15,001 bases of DNA from JBBDMX01 sp038241095 (GTDB lineage: Bacteria > Planctomycetota > Phycisphaerae > Phycisphaerales > Phycisphaeraceae), in contig JBBRGB010000064.1 of the NCBI GenBank assembly GCA_038241095.1, positions 1 to 15,001 on the forward strand. The letters run 5' to 3'. Both the position numbers and the translations under genes were made by a program. Under the pieces are notes generated by a model that worked only from the letters and a program-made list of their open reading frames with translations, ran no database searches and had not been told where the DNA came from. Positions 1 through 6,106 of the stretch are shown piece by piece; positions within the stretch are counted from its first letter, which is position 1; each line of letters starts with the position of its first letter.

Positions 1-2389
1 GCCAACCCTCGGCCACTTGCCGCGCCTGCCAGCGGCCCAGCACCACCAAACGTTGCCTGAGTTGTTCGCACTGGATCATCACCGCCGGGCAAGGCTCATC
101 GCCTACCAAGTCCAAAGCGGATTGATCCAGCAGCCGGGTCAGTTCCGCGATGACCGCGCCTTCATCGTGGCTCGTCGCCAAGTCACTCTTGCCAAAGCGG
201 CGCATCACCTCATGCGCCAGCGTGCCGTAGAGCAAAGCGTCCAACTCCACCGCCCGGTCATCAAGCGAGCCAAGCTTGCGCACGTGCTTCAAGTAAAACC
301 GATACGGGCAGGCCAAGTAATCGGCAAAGGCGGTGACGCGCAGTTTGGAAATCGGCGGGTCGGGCGGCACAGGCATGGGAATCGCAAAGCCATCGACCCC
401 CGGCAACAACAGCGGCGGTGCGGCCTGATGCTGGGCCTCCTTGCCGTAGTAGTCCATCACTCGCCGCACCTGTTCCTCTCGCGGGCAGTCCAAGAGCAAG
501 CGACTGGGAATCAGCGGGTTGCCATCAGCATCACGCCGCCCGGCAATCAACACCAACTCACGTCCCCCGGCGGCAATGGCGGTGAGCATGGCCTTGTCAC
601 GCGCCAGGCGACTGCGATTGTCAGGCAAGCCCAACACGCTTCGCATTCGGTCGGGCAAAAAAGCATCAGCGTTGCGGCTCTGCGGAATCGCGCCTTCGTT
701 GACGCCCGTCACCAGCAGCACCGGGGCATCGTCCAACTGCAACTCCAGCCAGCCCAGCATTTCCACAGCCGCGTCCCCAGCGGGATGGGGCAACTCCAAC
801 TCCGACACCTGCATCAGCGTCAGTGTGATGGCCTGCACCATGGAAAGATGCGGCGTTGTGACGGCCTGCGGATCAATGCGTGATTGAACGCGCAAGGTTT
901 CCGTAATGTTTTGCAAGGCGCGAATGAGTTGGGCGTCCTGCGGCTCATCGCGGCGCAGCGACAGACCGCCATAAACGCGGTCGAGCAATTCGGCGATGGG
1001 TTGCGACCAGTCGGGCAAAGGTTTGGGCCGCGCGTGGTCGTGCGGGGCGAGATGTAGAACCGCGTCGTACACGGCCTTCATGTCCCGCTGGACGCGATCC
1101 CGCCCCAGCCACTCTCCAGCCAAGCGACCTTGCAGGTGATCGCTGATGTAGCTGTCCAACAGCGTCAGCCAATCGGCGATTGCCGCCGTGGCGTGCTGGC
1201 GCTGGAGATGGTCGGCAATGTCGGGATGGCGCAGCAGGGCCGCCAGATCGTCGAGCCGGTCCGACGCCAGGAACCGCCCCACCGCCGCCAGCAGCATGAC
1301 GGGCCGGGCTTGCCGCATCGGTTTGCCGGCCGCGGGTCGGGAGGCGATGGATTGCAAGTCCAACATTCGCCGCAGCGTGGGCGTGAGCGTTTCATCGCCC
1401 AGGCCCAGGGTGATTTGATCCGGGCTGAGCGTCGCGTCCTTGGTGGTGAGTCGTTCCAACTCCCGCAGCACTTGGTAAGCCTGATCGCGTGGCCGATCGA
1501 CGATGCGGATGACCTCGGCTGGCACGTTGACGCAATGCCCCGCCCAAGGCTCGATCAACGCCTCGCCCAGCGGGCCGAAGCGATGCGCTTCGGTGGCCGG
1601 CGCGTGAATCAGGGCCGTGACCCGCGGCCCAAGAAGTTCGAGCATCCGCCGCGTGACCGCGCTGATTTCCAACGTCGCCAACAACACGATGTCACAATCG
1701 CAATGAATCGCCTTGACCGCCTCCACCCCACCCGAATCGCCCGACCCCAAGCTTGCGTTTAGCGCCGCGGCCCGCGCCCGATGCGCATCGACAAACCCCA
1801 ATTCCAACATTGTTTTTTCGTAGGCCGTCTGCAGCGCGCCCAGCGCCTCCCAGCGTGGCCTCTCAATGAAATCCGCCAACTCCGCCTCGGCCAAATCCGC
1901 CACTTGATCCACCGCGATGCCCTGCCCCGCCAAGTCGGCGTCGAGCTGCGCCAAATCCCGCGCCACCAGCAGCCAGCCCTGCCAATCCTCCGTCGCGGGA
2001 GGTTCGACGACGATGCGCGACACCACCTCGGCCGGTGCCTGCCGCAAGGCGCAAACCCGCGCCAAATCCGCCTGCAACTCACCCGCCACCGGCAACGGTG
2101 ATTGATAAAGCAACTCCGGCAATCCGCCCAGGGTCACAATCGTCGGCGGCACCAGCACGCAGGTTTTGTTGAGTGCCCGCGTCTTGTCATCGGAAGCGAC
2201 CTTGTTCTCCACCGCCGCCACATCCGTCAGCAATTCCAACAGTCGCCGCCCCGCCCGCGCCGCGGGTGTCACGACGATCACGCCGCTTAAATCCAGCAGA
2301 TCACCGCGCCCGTACCGTTGCCGCAACCAAGCCGCGGCCCGTGGCGGACACGGCCCGTCCCAACCCAGAAACACCCGCCGATCTTCCAT
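1..2389 (-). CDS. AddB-like PD-(D/E)XK nuclease / inactivated helicase (partial, runs off left edge)
   Basis: I read an uninterrupted frame of 796 codons from ATG at 2389 down to base 1, so the C-terminus is missing. The N-terminus (about residues 36-54, GVIVVTPAARAGRRLLELL) resembles the 'LPTRRAxR' start of proteobacterial-type AddB. I see no Walker A motif. Residues about 555-610 contain TGVNEGAIP, DAFLPDRMR and a DADGNPLIPSRLL stretch, the pattern of the degenerate helicase C-terminal half of AddB/RecC. The nuclease domain begins near residue 685 with CPYRFYLKHVRKL. C694 fits the first Fe-S cysteine of AddB, and H726 in YGTLAHEVM fits the RecB-nuclease GxxxH motif. The catalytic D/EXK residues and the three C-terminal cysteines would lie outside the window. 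In known systems AddB pairs with AddA to resect double-strand breaks for recombination. An addA gene may lie just beyond the left edge. An in-frame TGA upstream limits the start to near 2389, and no clear Shine-Dalgarno is visible. A generic PD-(D/E)XK family protein is the alternative. Confidence 0.87.
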   Translation of the reverse strand, partial: MEDRRVFLGWDGPCPPRAAAWLRQRYGRGDLLDLSGVIVVTPAARAGRRLLELLTDVAAVENKVASDDKTRALNKTCVLVPPTIVTLGGLPELLYQSPLPVAGELQADLARVCALRQAPAEVVSRIVVEPPATEDWQGWLLVARDLAQLDADLAGQGIAVDQVADLAEAELADFIERPRWEALGALQTAYEKTMLELGFVDAHRARAAALNASLGSGDSGGVEAVKAIHCDCDIVLLATLEISAVTRRMLELLGPRVTALIHAPATEAHRFGPLGEALIEPWAGHCVNVPAEVIRIVDRPRDQAYQVLRELERLTTKDATLSPDQITLGLGDETLTPTLRRMLDLQSIASRPAAGKPMRQARPVMLLAAVGRFLASDRLDDLAALLRHPDIADHLQRQHATAAIADWLTLLDSYISDHLQGRLAGEWLGRDRVQRDMKAVYDAVLHLAPHDHARPKPLPDWSQPIAELLDRVYGGLSLRRDEPQDAQLIRALQNITETLRVQSRIDPQAVTTPHLSMVQAITLTLMQVSELELPHPAGDAAVEMLGWLELQLDDAPVLLVTGVNEGAIPQSRNADAFLPDRMRSVLGLPDNRSRLARDKAMLTAIAAGGRELVLIAGRRDADGNPLIPSRLLLDCPREEQVRRVMDYYGKEAQHQAAPPLLLPGVDGFAIPMPVPPDPPISKLRVTAFADYLACPYRFYLKHVRKLGSLDDRAVELDALLYGTLAHEVMRRFGKSDLATSHDEGAVIAELTRLLDQSALDLVGDEPCPAVMIQCEQLRQRLVVLGRWQARQVAEGW

Positions 2390-2475
2390 GCCACGATGAT
2401 ACCCGCCGGGGCCGATCCGAGCGTTGAATGTGCGGGGCAAGTGCGATTGTCAGCAAGTGTGAGTTCATTGCGCAT

Positions 2476-2576
2476 CGTCGGAGCCGAAGGGCGTAAGCCC
2501 TCGGTGGAAGTAGCCCGCACGCAATCGCACGCACAGGCCAAAATCGTCCGCGTGCTTACGCCCGTCGGCTCTGACG
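2476..2576. repeat. Imperfect inverted repeat, REP-like
   Basis: Arms at 2476-2504 and 2548-2576 match at 25 of 29 positions in inverted orientation, around the core gagccgaMgggcgtaagc. The left arm contains its own hairpin: gggc-GTAA-gccc with a GNRA-type loop, extended by flanking ccg/cgg pairs. It sits in the 262-bp gap between two divergent genes. Similar 'gagccgacgggcgt' palindromes are, as I recall, common in planctomycete genomes. That is recollection, not a search. A bidirectional regulatory role is possible but not shown. Confidence 0.6.
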
Positions 2577-2614
2577 AAAAGCGGCACCTCATCGCCGGGG
2601 CCAAAGGGCGTCGA

Positions 2615-2620
2615 TATAAT
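2615..2620 (+). promoter_or_regulatory. Candidate -10 box for the DUF4190 gene
   Basis: A perfect TATAAT lies 31 bases before the ATG at 2652. No convincing -35 box is found about 17 bases upstream, so this is a partial promoter match only. The rest of the 2390-2651 gap holds the inverted repeat and nothing else I recognise. Confidence 0.35.
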
Positions 2621-2651
2621 CAGGTGGACCACTCTTTTCGGGAACCCTCTC

Positions 2652-3569
2652 ATGCCACGCGACGAAAACAAAACCATTTCCACGTTGGCCAAGGTTTCGG
2701 TGGTGCTGGGCGTGCTGGGCTTTTTCTGCCCACTGATCAGCCTCATGGCGCTGGCCACGGGGCAGGTGGCGCGGCGGGAAATCGACCGTGCCGACGGCGA
2801 AATCCAAGGTGAAGGCCAAGCGCGGCTGGGAACCATGCTGGGGGGCATCGCCACGATCCTGTGGGGAGCGGTTATCGTCATGAGCATCTTGCTGCCCATG
2901 CGTGGGAGAACCCATGTCCCAGCCCGCAAGATGCAAAACGCCATGCAAATCCGCGGCGTCGTCCAAGGCTGCATCCTCTTTGCCCAAGGCAACAACGAGT
3001 ACTACCCCGGGTTGAGCAGCACCGGCGATCCCACCGTTGCCGCTGTCAATGAGCCCAACCAATTCACCGTGCTGGCCAACGATCAGAGCGTAGCCAATCG
3101 TTTTGCCATTCTGCTCAACGGCAACTATTTCACCCCCGAATACGCCATCAGCCCCTTGGAAACGCTGCCCAAGACCAAAGCCGTGCCCGGCCAGCGCGTG
3201 ACCACCGACAACTTCTCTTACGCCATGCTGCAAATCAGTGGCAGTCCGCACACCCGCGACGCCGGGCGTGACAAGGAATGGTTCGCCACCACCAACCCGC
3301 TGGCCATCGTTGTGGGCGACCGGGGCAAGGATGTCAACCTGCCCACCACCAGCATCCACGTTACGTCCACCACCGACCCGGCCACACGCCCCCAGGATTG
3401 GCGCGGCAGCGTGGTTTACAACGACAACCACGTCGATTTCGCCACCTCGGCCCTGATCCCCGCCACCAAGTACGGCTCCGCCGCCAACACCGATGACAAT
3501 CTCTTTGTCGATGAAGGCACCCCTCCCAACATCACAAAAGGCGCCAACGCCCTGTTCATTTACGATTGA
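2652..3569 (+). CDS. DUF4190-type membrane protein with pseudopilin-like (H-X9-DG/DUF1559-like) C-terminal domain
   Basis: The protein has 305 residues and an unknown function. Residues about 12-38 and 60-83 form two hydrophobic membrane segments separated by a polar, charged loop, the layout of DUF4190 proteins. Residues about 93-305 look soluble. They open with a helix-like stretch followed by ILFAQGNNEYYPG, resembling the 'LHMYANDNxGYYP' stretch of planctomycete pseudopilin-like proteins. Near the end they carry SVVYNDNHVDF (H260), resembling the 'VLFADGHVEF' motif. There is no prepilin peptidase site, and the two-helix unit takes the place of the pilin helix. The ATG at 2652 gives the intact first membrane segment, though no strong Shine-Dalgarno is visible. 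The gene stands alone, divergent from the AddB-like gene and convergent with sod. Both domain names rest on pattern recognition. Confidence 0.8.
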   Translation: MPRDENKTISTLAKVSVVLGVLGFFCPLISLMALATGQVARREIDRADGEIQGEGQARLGTMLGGIATILWGAVIVMSILLPMRGRTHVPARKMQNAMQIRGVVQGCILFAQGNNEYYPGLSSTGDPTVAAVNEPNQFTVLANDQSVANRFAILLNGNYFTPEYAISPLETLPKTKAVPGQRVTTDNFSYAMLQISGSPHTRDAGRDKEWFATTNPLAIVVGDRGKDVNLPTTSIHVTSTTDPATRPQDWRGSVVYNDNHVDFATSALIPATKYGSAANTDDNLFVDEGTPPNITKGANALFIYD

Positions 3570-3584
3570 GTTTCATTGTGGAGG

Positions 3585-3694
3585 AAGCCCACGGATGAAA
3601 CCGCGGCTTGGAGCGGTTTCATCCGTGGGATCACCCACCACCACCCCGTGGCCATCCCACAGAAGCCGTCCGGAGCGACGGCATCTGTGGGCTT
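3585..3694. repeat. Twin REP-like hairpins in inverted orientation
   Basis: Hairpin 1 has a perfect 17-bp stem (3588-3604 with 3613-3629) and an 8-base loop. Hairpin 2 has a 15-bp stem with one mismatch (3656-3670 with 3677-3691) and a 6-base loop. The two units are inverted copies of a related element, both bounded by aagcccac on the outside (3585-3592 and, inverted, 3687-3694) and by gtgggat on the inside. The block could therefore also fold as one large cruciform. It lies between convergent genes. Neither hairpin is followed by a T-run. Confidence 0.75.
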
Positions 3695-3724
3695 GAGTGT
3701 GTAAAACGGCGGGGGAATGAAAAG

Positions 3725-3752
3725 GGGACGCGGTCTTTGGTGACCACGTCCC
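3725..3752 (-). terminator. Rho-independent terminator for sod
   Basis: The stem is 11 bp with one mismatch (3725-3735 with 3742-3752) and a 6-base loop. On the minus strand the stem is followed by CTTTT, 32 bases past the sod stop codon. In the plus direction the following TTGTGTTT is weaker, so any stop of the DUF4190 transcript here would be secondary. Confidence 0.6.
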
Positions 3753-3783
3753 TTGTGTTTATCTTTCCGGTTGCCGGGCTGGT

Positions 3784-4410
3784 TTACTTGGCCTTGGCGT
3801 AGTGTTCGCCGACCTTGGCCCAGTTGACCACGTCCCAGAAGGCGGCGATGTAGTCGGGCCGACGGTTCTGATACTTGAGGTAATAGGCGTGCTCCCAGAC
3901 ATCCAGGCCCAAAATGGGCTTGCAGTTGCAATCCACGATGCCCTTCATCAAGGGGTTGTCCTGATTGGGGGTGGAGCAGATACACAGCTTGCCGTCCTTA
4001 ACGCCCAGCCAGGCCCAGCCGGAGCCGAAGCGGGTGGCGGCTGCGTTGGCGAAGGCTTCCTTGAGCTTGTCCAGCCCGCCGCAGTCGGTCTTGATGGCCT
4101 CGGCCAGAGCGCCGGCGGGTTGGCCACCCTTGCCTTTGGGGGTCAAGAGGGGCCAGAAGAAGGAGTGGTTCCAGTGGCCGCCGCCGTTGTTGCGCACCGC
4201 GCCGCGCTGGGCTTCGGGCACGGCGTTCAAGTTGCCAATGAGTTCCTCAAGGCTCTTGTTTTCAAGCGTGGTTTGGCCCTTGACGGCATCGTTGAGCTTG
4301 CTGACGTAGGCGTTGTGGTGCTTGCCGTGATGGATTTCCATGGTCGCCTTGTCTAGGACAGGCTCCAAGGCATCGGGGGCGTAAGGCAGGGGCGGGAGGG
4401 TAAAGGCCAT
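3784..4410 (-). CDS. sodA: Superoxide dismutase, Fe/Mn family (Mn-type signature)
   Basis: The enzyme converts superoxide to oxygen and hydrogen peroxide, and with no signal peptide it should act in the cytoplasm. The protein has 208 residues, the usual family length. The N-terminal helical hairpin contains MEIHHGKHHNAYV. The metal ligands are visible as H27, H82 (in GGGHWNHSFFW), D170 and H174 (DVWEHAYYLKY). RNNGGGH and the Gln in STPNQDNPLM (Q150) match Mn-type enzymes rather than Fe-type ones, though cambialistic use is possible. I chose the ATG at 4410 because GGAG lies seven bases upstream and the protein then begins with AFTLPPLPYAPDALEP, the standard SOD start. An in-frame start at 4452 would add 14 residues foreign to the family and would lie inside the leader hairpin. 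The gene is a single unit ending in its own terminator. Confidence 0.96.
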   Translation of the reverse strand: MAFTLPPLPYAPDALEPVLDKATMEIHHGKHHNAYVSKLNDAVKGQTTLENKSLEELIGNLNAVPEAQRGAVRNNGGGHWNHSFFWPLLTPKGKGGQPAGALAEAIKTDCGGLDKLKEAFANAAATRFGSGWAWLGVKDGKLCICSTPNQDNPLMKGIVDCNCKPILGLDVWEHAYYLKYQNRRPDYIAAFWDVVNWAKVGEHYAKAK

Positions 4411-4457
4411 TGGGATTCTCCAATCGTGTTGTGGCCATTGGGGTACGCCCAATGGCC
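4405..4457 (-). promoter_or_regulatory. sod leader with competing hairpins
   Basis: Read in the mRNA sense, GGCCATTGGG (4457-4448) is followed after five bases by its perfect complement CCCAATGGCC (4442-4433). The same CCCAATGGCC recurs at 4414-4405, where it contains the sod start codon. The upstream arm can thus form a local 10-bp hairpin, or pair over 10 bp with the start-codon copy and enclose the GGAG Shine-Dalgarno. The pairing is seen directly in the sequence. A regulatory function is inference. Confidence 0.55.
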
Positions 4458-4608
4458 GGGTTTAGTAGAGGCTTAAGGAGTCTTGCCGTTTTCCACCATC
4501 CCTAGGCGTTGGGGGAGGCGGGTACGCGCATCAGGGATTTCCCCATAACGAGTCAACCGTTTACCTGATTTTGCGATTTCAATGGAAGTCTAGGATGAAT
4601 GGTGAAGG
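4458..4608. other. Intergenic stretch upstream of sod and the small ORF
   Basis: This 151-bp stretch must contain the sod promoter, but I find no convincing -35/-10 pair. A minus-strand TTGACT near 4555 has no matching -10 at the right spacing. I see no RNA gene and no repeat here. Confidence 0.4.
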
Positions 4609-4830
4609 TTGGCACGACCTCGCGGAAAAAAAGTTTTGGATGCGTTTGAGAGCATCCTAGGCACCTTGGAAGCCAAAGGTCAATGCCTGAAAGTGAATTA
4701 CTTTGCGAAATGTTTGAAGAACATCGGAACCAAACGACGCCCCAAGGTGTATCAAAGGATGAGGCCCGAAATCGCAAGAGAGCGGGCACGGGCGTTGGAA
4801 ACCAAGGCGGCGGGTTCGATCAGGGCCTAG
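4609..4830 (+). CDS. Small basic hypothetical protein (doubtful)
   Basis: This 73-residue frame would start at TTG, with an in-frame TGA six bases before it. The product is strongly basic, with a C-terminal stretch rich in Arg and Lys (KRRPKVYQRMRPEIARERAR) and two cysteines. I do not recognise a family. Third-position GC is only about half, well below that of the neighbouring genes, and the start has no properly spaced Shine-Dalgarno. It is therefore either a recently acquired or decaying gene or not coding. It ends 28 bases before the sigma-factor gene and could be cotranscribed with it. The minus-strand frame over the same bases looks less protein-like. Confidence 0.3.
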   Translation: MARPRGKKVLDAFESILGTLEAKGQCLKVNYFAKCLKNIGTKRRPKVYQRMRPEIARERARALETKAAGSIRA

Positions 4831-4858
4831 CCGCCCCAACCACGGAAAGGGAAACGCC

Positions 4859-5854
4859 ATGACGCAGACACTGACCCACACACTTTCGCCCTTGGAGCAG
4901 GCCGGCCGCGCCAATCGCATGTCGATGGCTAAATCGCCCGCCAGTCTAAGCCCCGAGGATCAGGCCACGCTCAAGCAGGTGCTCACGGGCAAGTACGAAT
5001 ACGTCGCCAGCGACAAGTTCGAGAAGCCCCAGGCCGCCCGCTTGGTGTTTGACGAGGCCGAGGCGGTGCCCAAGCCCGACACGAGCTGGTACCACCCGGT
5101 GATGGAGTCGATCAGCGATCGCCGTGCCACCAAGAACCCCAGCACGGTGCTGTTGACGGCCTCGCAGGAACGGACGCTGTTTTTGCAGTTCAACTACTGC
5201 CGCTTCCGCGTCTGCAACCTGCGTGACGAGATCGGCCAAGGGGCCGTGTCGCTGCCCAAGGCCAAGGACATTCTCCGCTGGCATCGCAAGGCCGAGGGCT
5301 ACCGCGACCAGATCGCGCAGACCAACCTGGCCCTGGTGTTGGCGATGGCCAAGCGGATTCGCCTCTCGGAGATGGACTTCTCCGACTTGATCAGCGAAGG
5401 CAACATGGCCTTGCTGCGCGCCATTGACAAGTTCGATGTGGCGCGGGGCTTCAAGTTCAGCACCTACGCTTGCCGTGCCATACTCAAGGCTTTTTCCCGC
5501 TCCGGTGTGAAGCTCAGCCGCTACCGCCAGTTCTTCCCCACCGACTTCGACCCCAAGCTCGAAAAGAGCAACTACCAGTCGGAAAAACGTGACACCCACG
5601 AGGTGGAATGCGTGGATGAACTGCGGCAGATCATTCGCCGCAACAAGGCGGAACTGACGCAGATCGAGCGGGATGTGCTGGTTCACCGTTTTGCCGTGGG
5701 CACGCCCAAGGTGGCGGTGGATCCCAAGGCCGCGCCGCTGACCTTGGAGCAGGTGGGCAGAATCATCGGCGTGACCAAGGAACGGGTGCGGCAGATTCAG
5801 AACAAGGCCTTGGAAAAACTGCGCCACACGATGGAAGCGGATTTTCTGGTGTAA
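4859..5854 (+). CDS. Sigma-70 family RNA polymerase sigma factor, divergent
   Basis: The 331-residue protein directs RNA polymerase to promoters. Residues about 99-123 (LLTASQERTLFLQFNY) resemble region 1.2. Residues 152-213 form region 2, with core-binding DFSDLISEGNMALLRAIDKFD and GFKFSTYACRAILKAFSR. The tryptophan pair that housekeeping sigmas use for promoter melting (STYATWWIRQAI) is replaced here by Arg-Ala. Only about 50 residues separate regions 2 and 4, so region 3 is largely missing. Region 4 (about 265-325) carries LTQIERDVLVHRF and a helix-turn-helix, LTLEQVGRIIGVTKERVRQI. The N-terminal 95 residues are not recognisable. A purine-rich GGAAAGGGA precedes the ATG at 4859. A strong terminator follows, so the gene ends its transcript. 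No anti-sigma gene is adjacent. It is neither a typical RpoD nor a small ECF factor. Its regulon is unknown. Confidence 0.92.
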   Translation: MTQTLTHTLSPLEQAGRANRMSMAKSPASLSPEDQATLKQVLTGKYEYVASDKFEKPQAARLVFDEAEAVPKPDTSWYHPVMESISDRRATKNPSTVLLTASQERTLFLQFNYCRFRVCNLRDEIGQGAVSLPKAKDILRWHRKAEGYRDQIAQTNLALVLAMAKRIRLSEMDFSDLISEGNMALLRAIDKFDVARGFKFSTYACRAILKAFSRSGVKLSRYRQFFPTDFDPKLEKSNYQSEKRDTHEVECVDELRQIIRRNKAELTQIERDVLVHRFAVGTPKVAVDPKAAPLTLEQVGRIIGVTKERVRQIQNKALEKLRHTMEADFLV

Positions 5855-5885
5855 CTCGTTACAAAATAGTCCTTCCTCCTTGCAG

Positions 5886-5930
5886 CCGCGGGTCTTGTGC
5901 CCGCGGTTGTTTTTTGCCCGCGGTTTTTTT
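5886..5930 (+). terminator. Rho-independent terminator after the sigma gene, with a second 3' arm
   Basis: The stem ccgcggg/cccgcgg (5886-5892 with 5900-5906) has a 7-base loop and is followed by ttgtttttt. A second cccgcgg (5917-5923) followed by eight T's (5923-5931 region) could pair with the same left arm, giving a tandem or back-up terminator. The first stem starts 32 bases after the sigma stop codon. Confidence 0.75.
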
Positions 5931-5972
5931 TGTAAGCGAGTGGCGCGAGGGGTGCGGTGTGGGGAGGTGGCT

Positions 5973-5994
5973 CCCAGCCGCGGGAGCGGCTGGG
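5973..5994. repeat. Perfect 9-bp palindromic hairpin, REP-like
   Basis: cccagccgc (5973-5981) and gcggctggg (5986-5994) flank a GGGA loop. It shares agccgcggg with the upstream terminator. There is no T-run, so it is more likely a short dispersed palindrome than a terminator. A weaker 6-bp hairpin follows at 6023-6040. Confidence 0.5.
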
Positions 5995-5999
5995 CTTTC

Positions 6000-6019
6000 G
6001 GGGGGTGGGGTGGGGCGGG
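6000..6019 (+). other. G-quadruplex-like G-run block
   Basis: Four runs of G (6, 4, 4 and 3 bases) are separated by single bases, matching the classical intramolecular G-quadruplex pattern with one-base loops. The block lies on the non-template strand about 50 bases upstream of the folC -35 box. Confidence 0.5.
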
Positions 6020-6068
6020 AGGTGGAGTCGCGCAACTCCATGCCCTGTAGCATCTTAGTTGTGCAAAA

Positions 6069-6097
6069 TTGACATTTACCGTTCATTAACGGATAAT
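6069..6097 (+). promoter_or_regulatory. Near-consensus sigma-70 promoter for folC
   Basis: TTGACA (6069-6074) and GATAAT (6092-6097) are separated by exactly 17 bases, with an AT-rich spacer inside otherwise GC-rich DNA. The expected transcription start is about 6103-6105, only a few bases before the chosen folC ATG at 6107. Confidence 0.75.
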
Positions 6098-6106
6098 GAG
6101 GGAGCT

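Noticed and set aside
17..883. Plus-strand open frame of 288 codons
   Set aside because: It is antisense to the AddB-like gene. Its product is His/Arg/Gln-rich low-complexity sequence with no family motif, the usual shadow of a GC-rich coding strand. The same holds for 1130-1762.
2589..3431. Minus-strand open frame of 280 codons
   Set aside because: It is antisense to the DUF4190/pseudopilin-like gene, whose membrane helices and C-terminal motif are convincing. The antisense product is Gly/His-rich with no domain.
3802..4356. Plus-strand open frame of 184 codons
   Set aside because: It is antisense to superoxide dismutase, whose four metal ligands are all present on the minus strand.
4411..4452. 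N-terminal extension of superoxide dismutase from an ATG at 4452
   Set aside because: The extra 14 residues are foreign to the family and would be encoded inside the leader hairpin. The ATG at 4410 has a well-spaced Shine-Dalgarno.
4553..4789. Minus-strand open frame of 78 codons upstream of sod
   Set aside because: It has no ribosome site or recognisable motif. The product is Ser/Phe/Arg-rich and less protein-like than the already doubtful plus-strand ORF over the same bases.
4946..5827. Minus-strand open frame of 293 codons
   Set aside because: It is the antisense shadow of the sigma factor, which shows regions 2 and 4 clearly.
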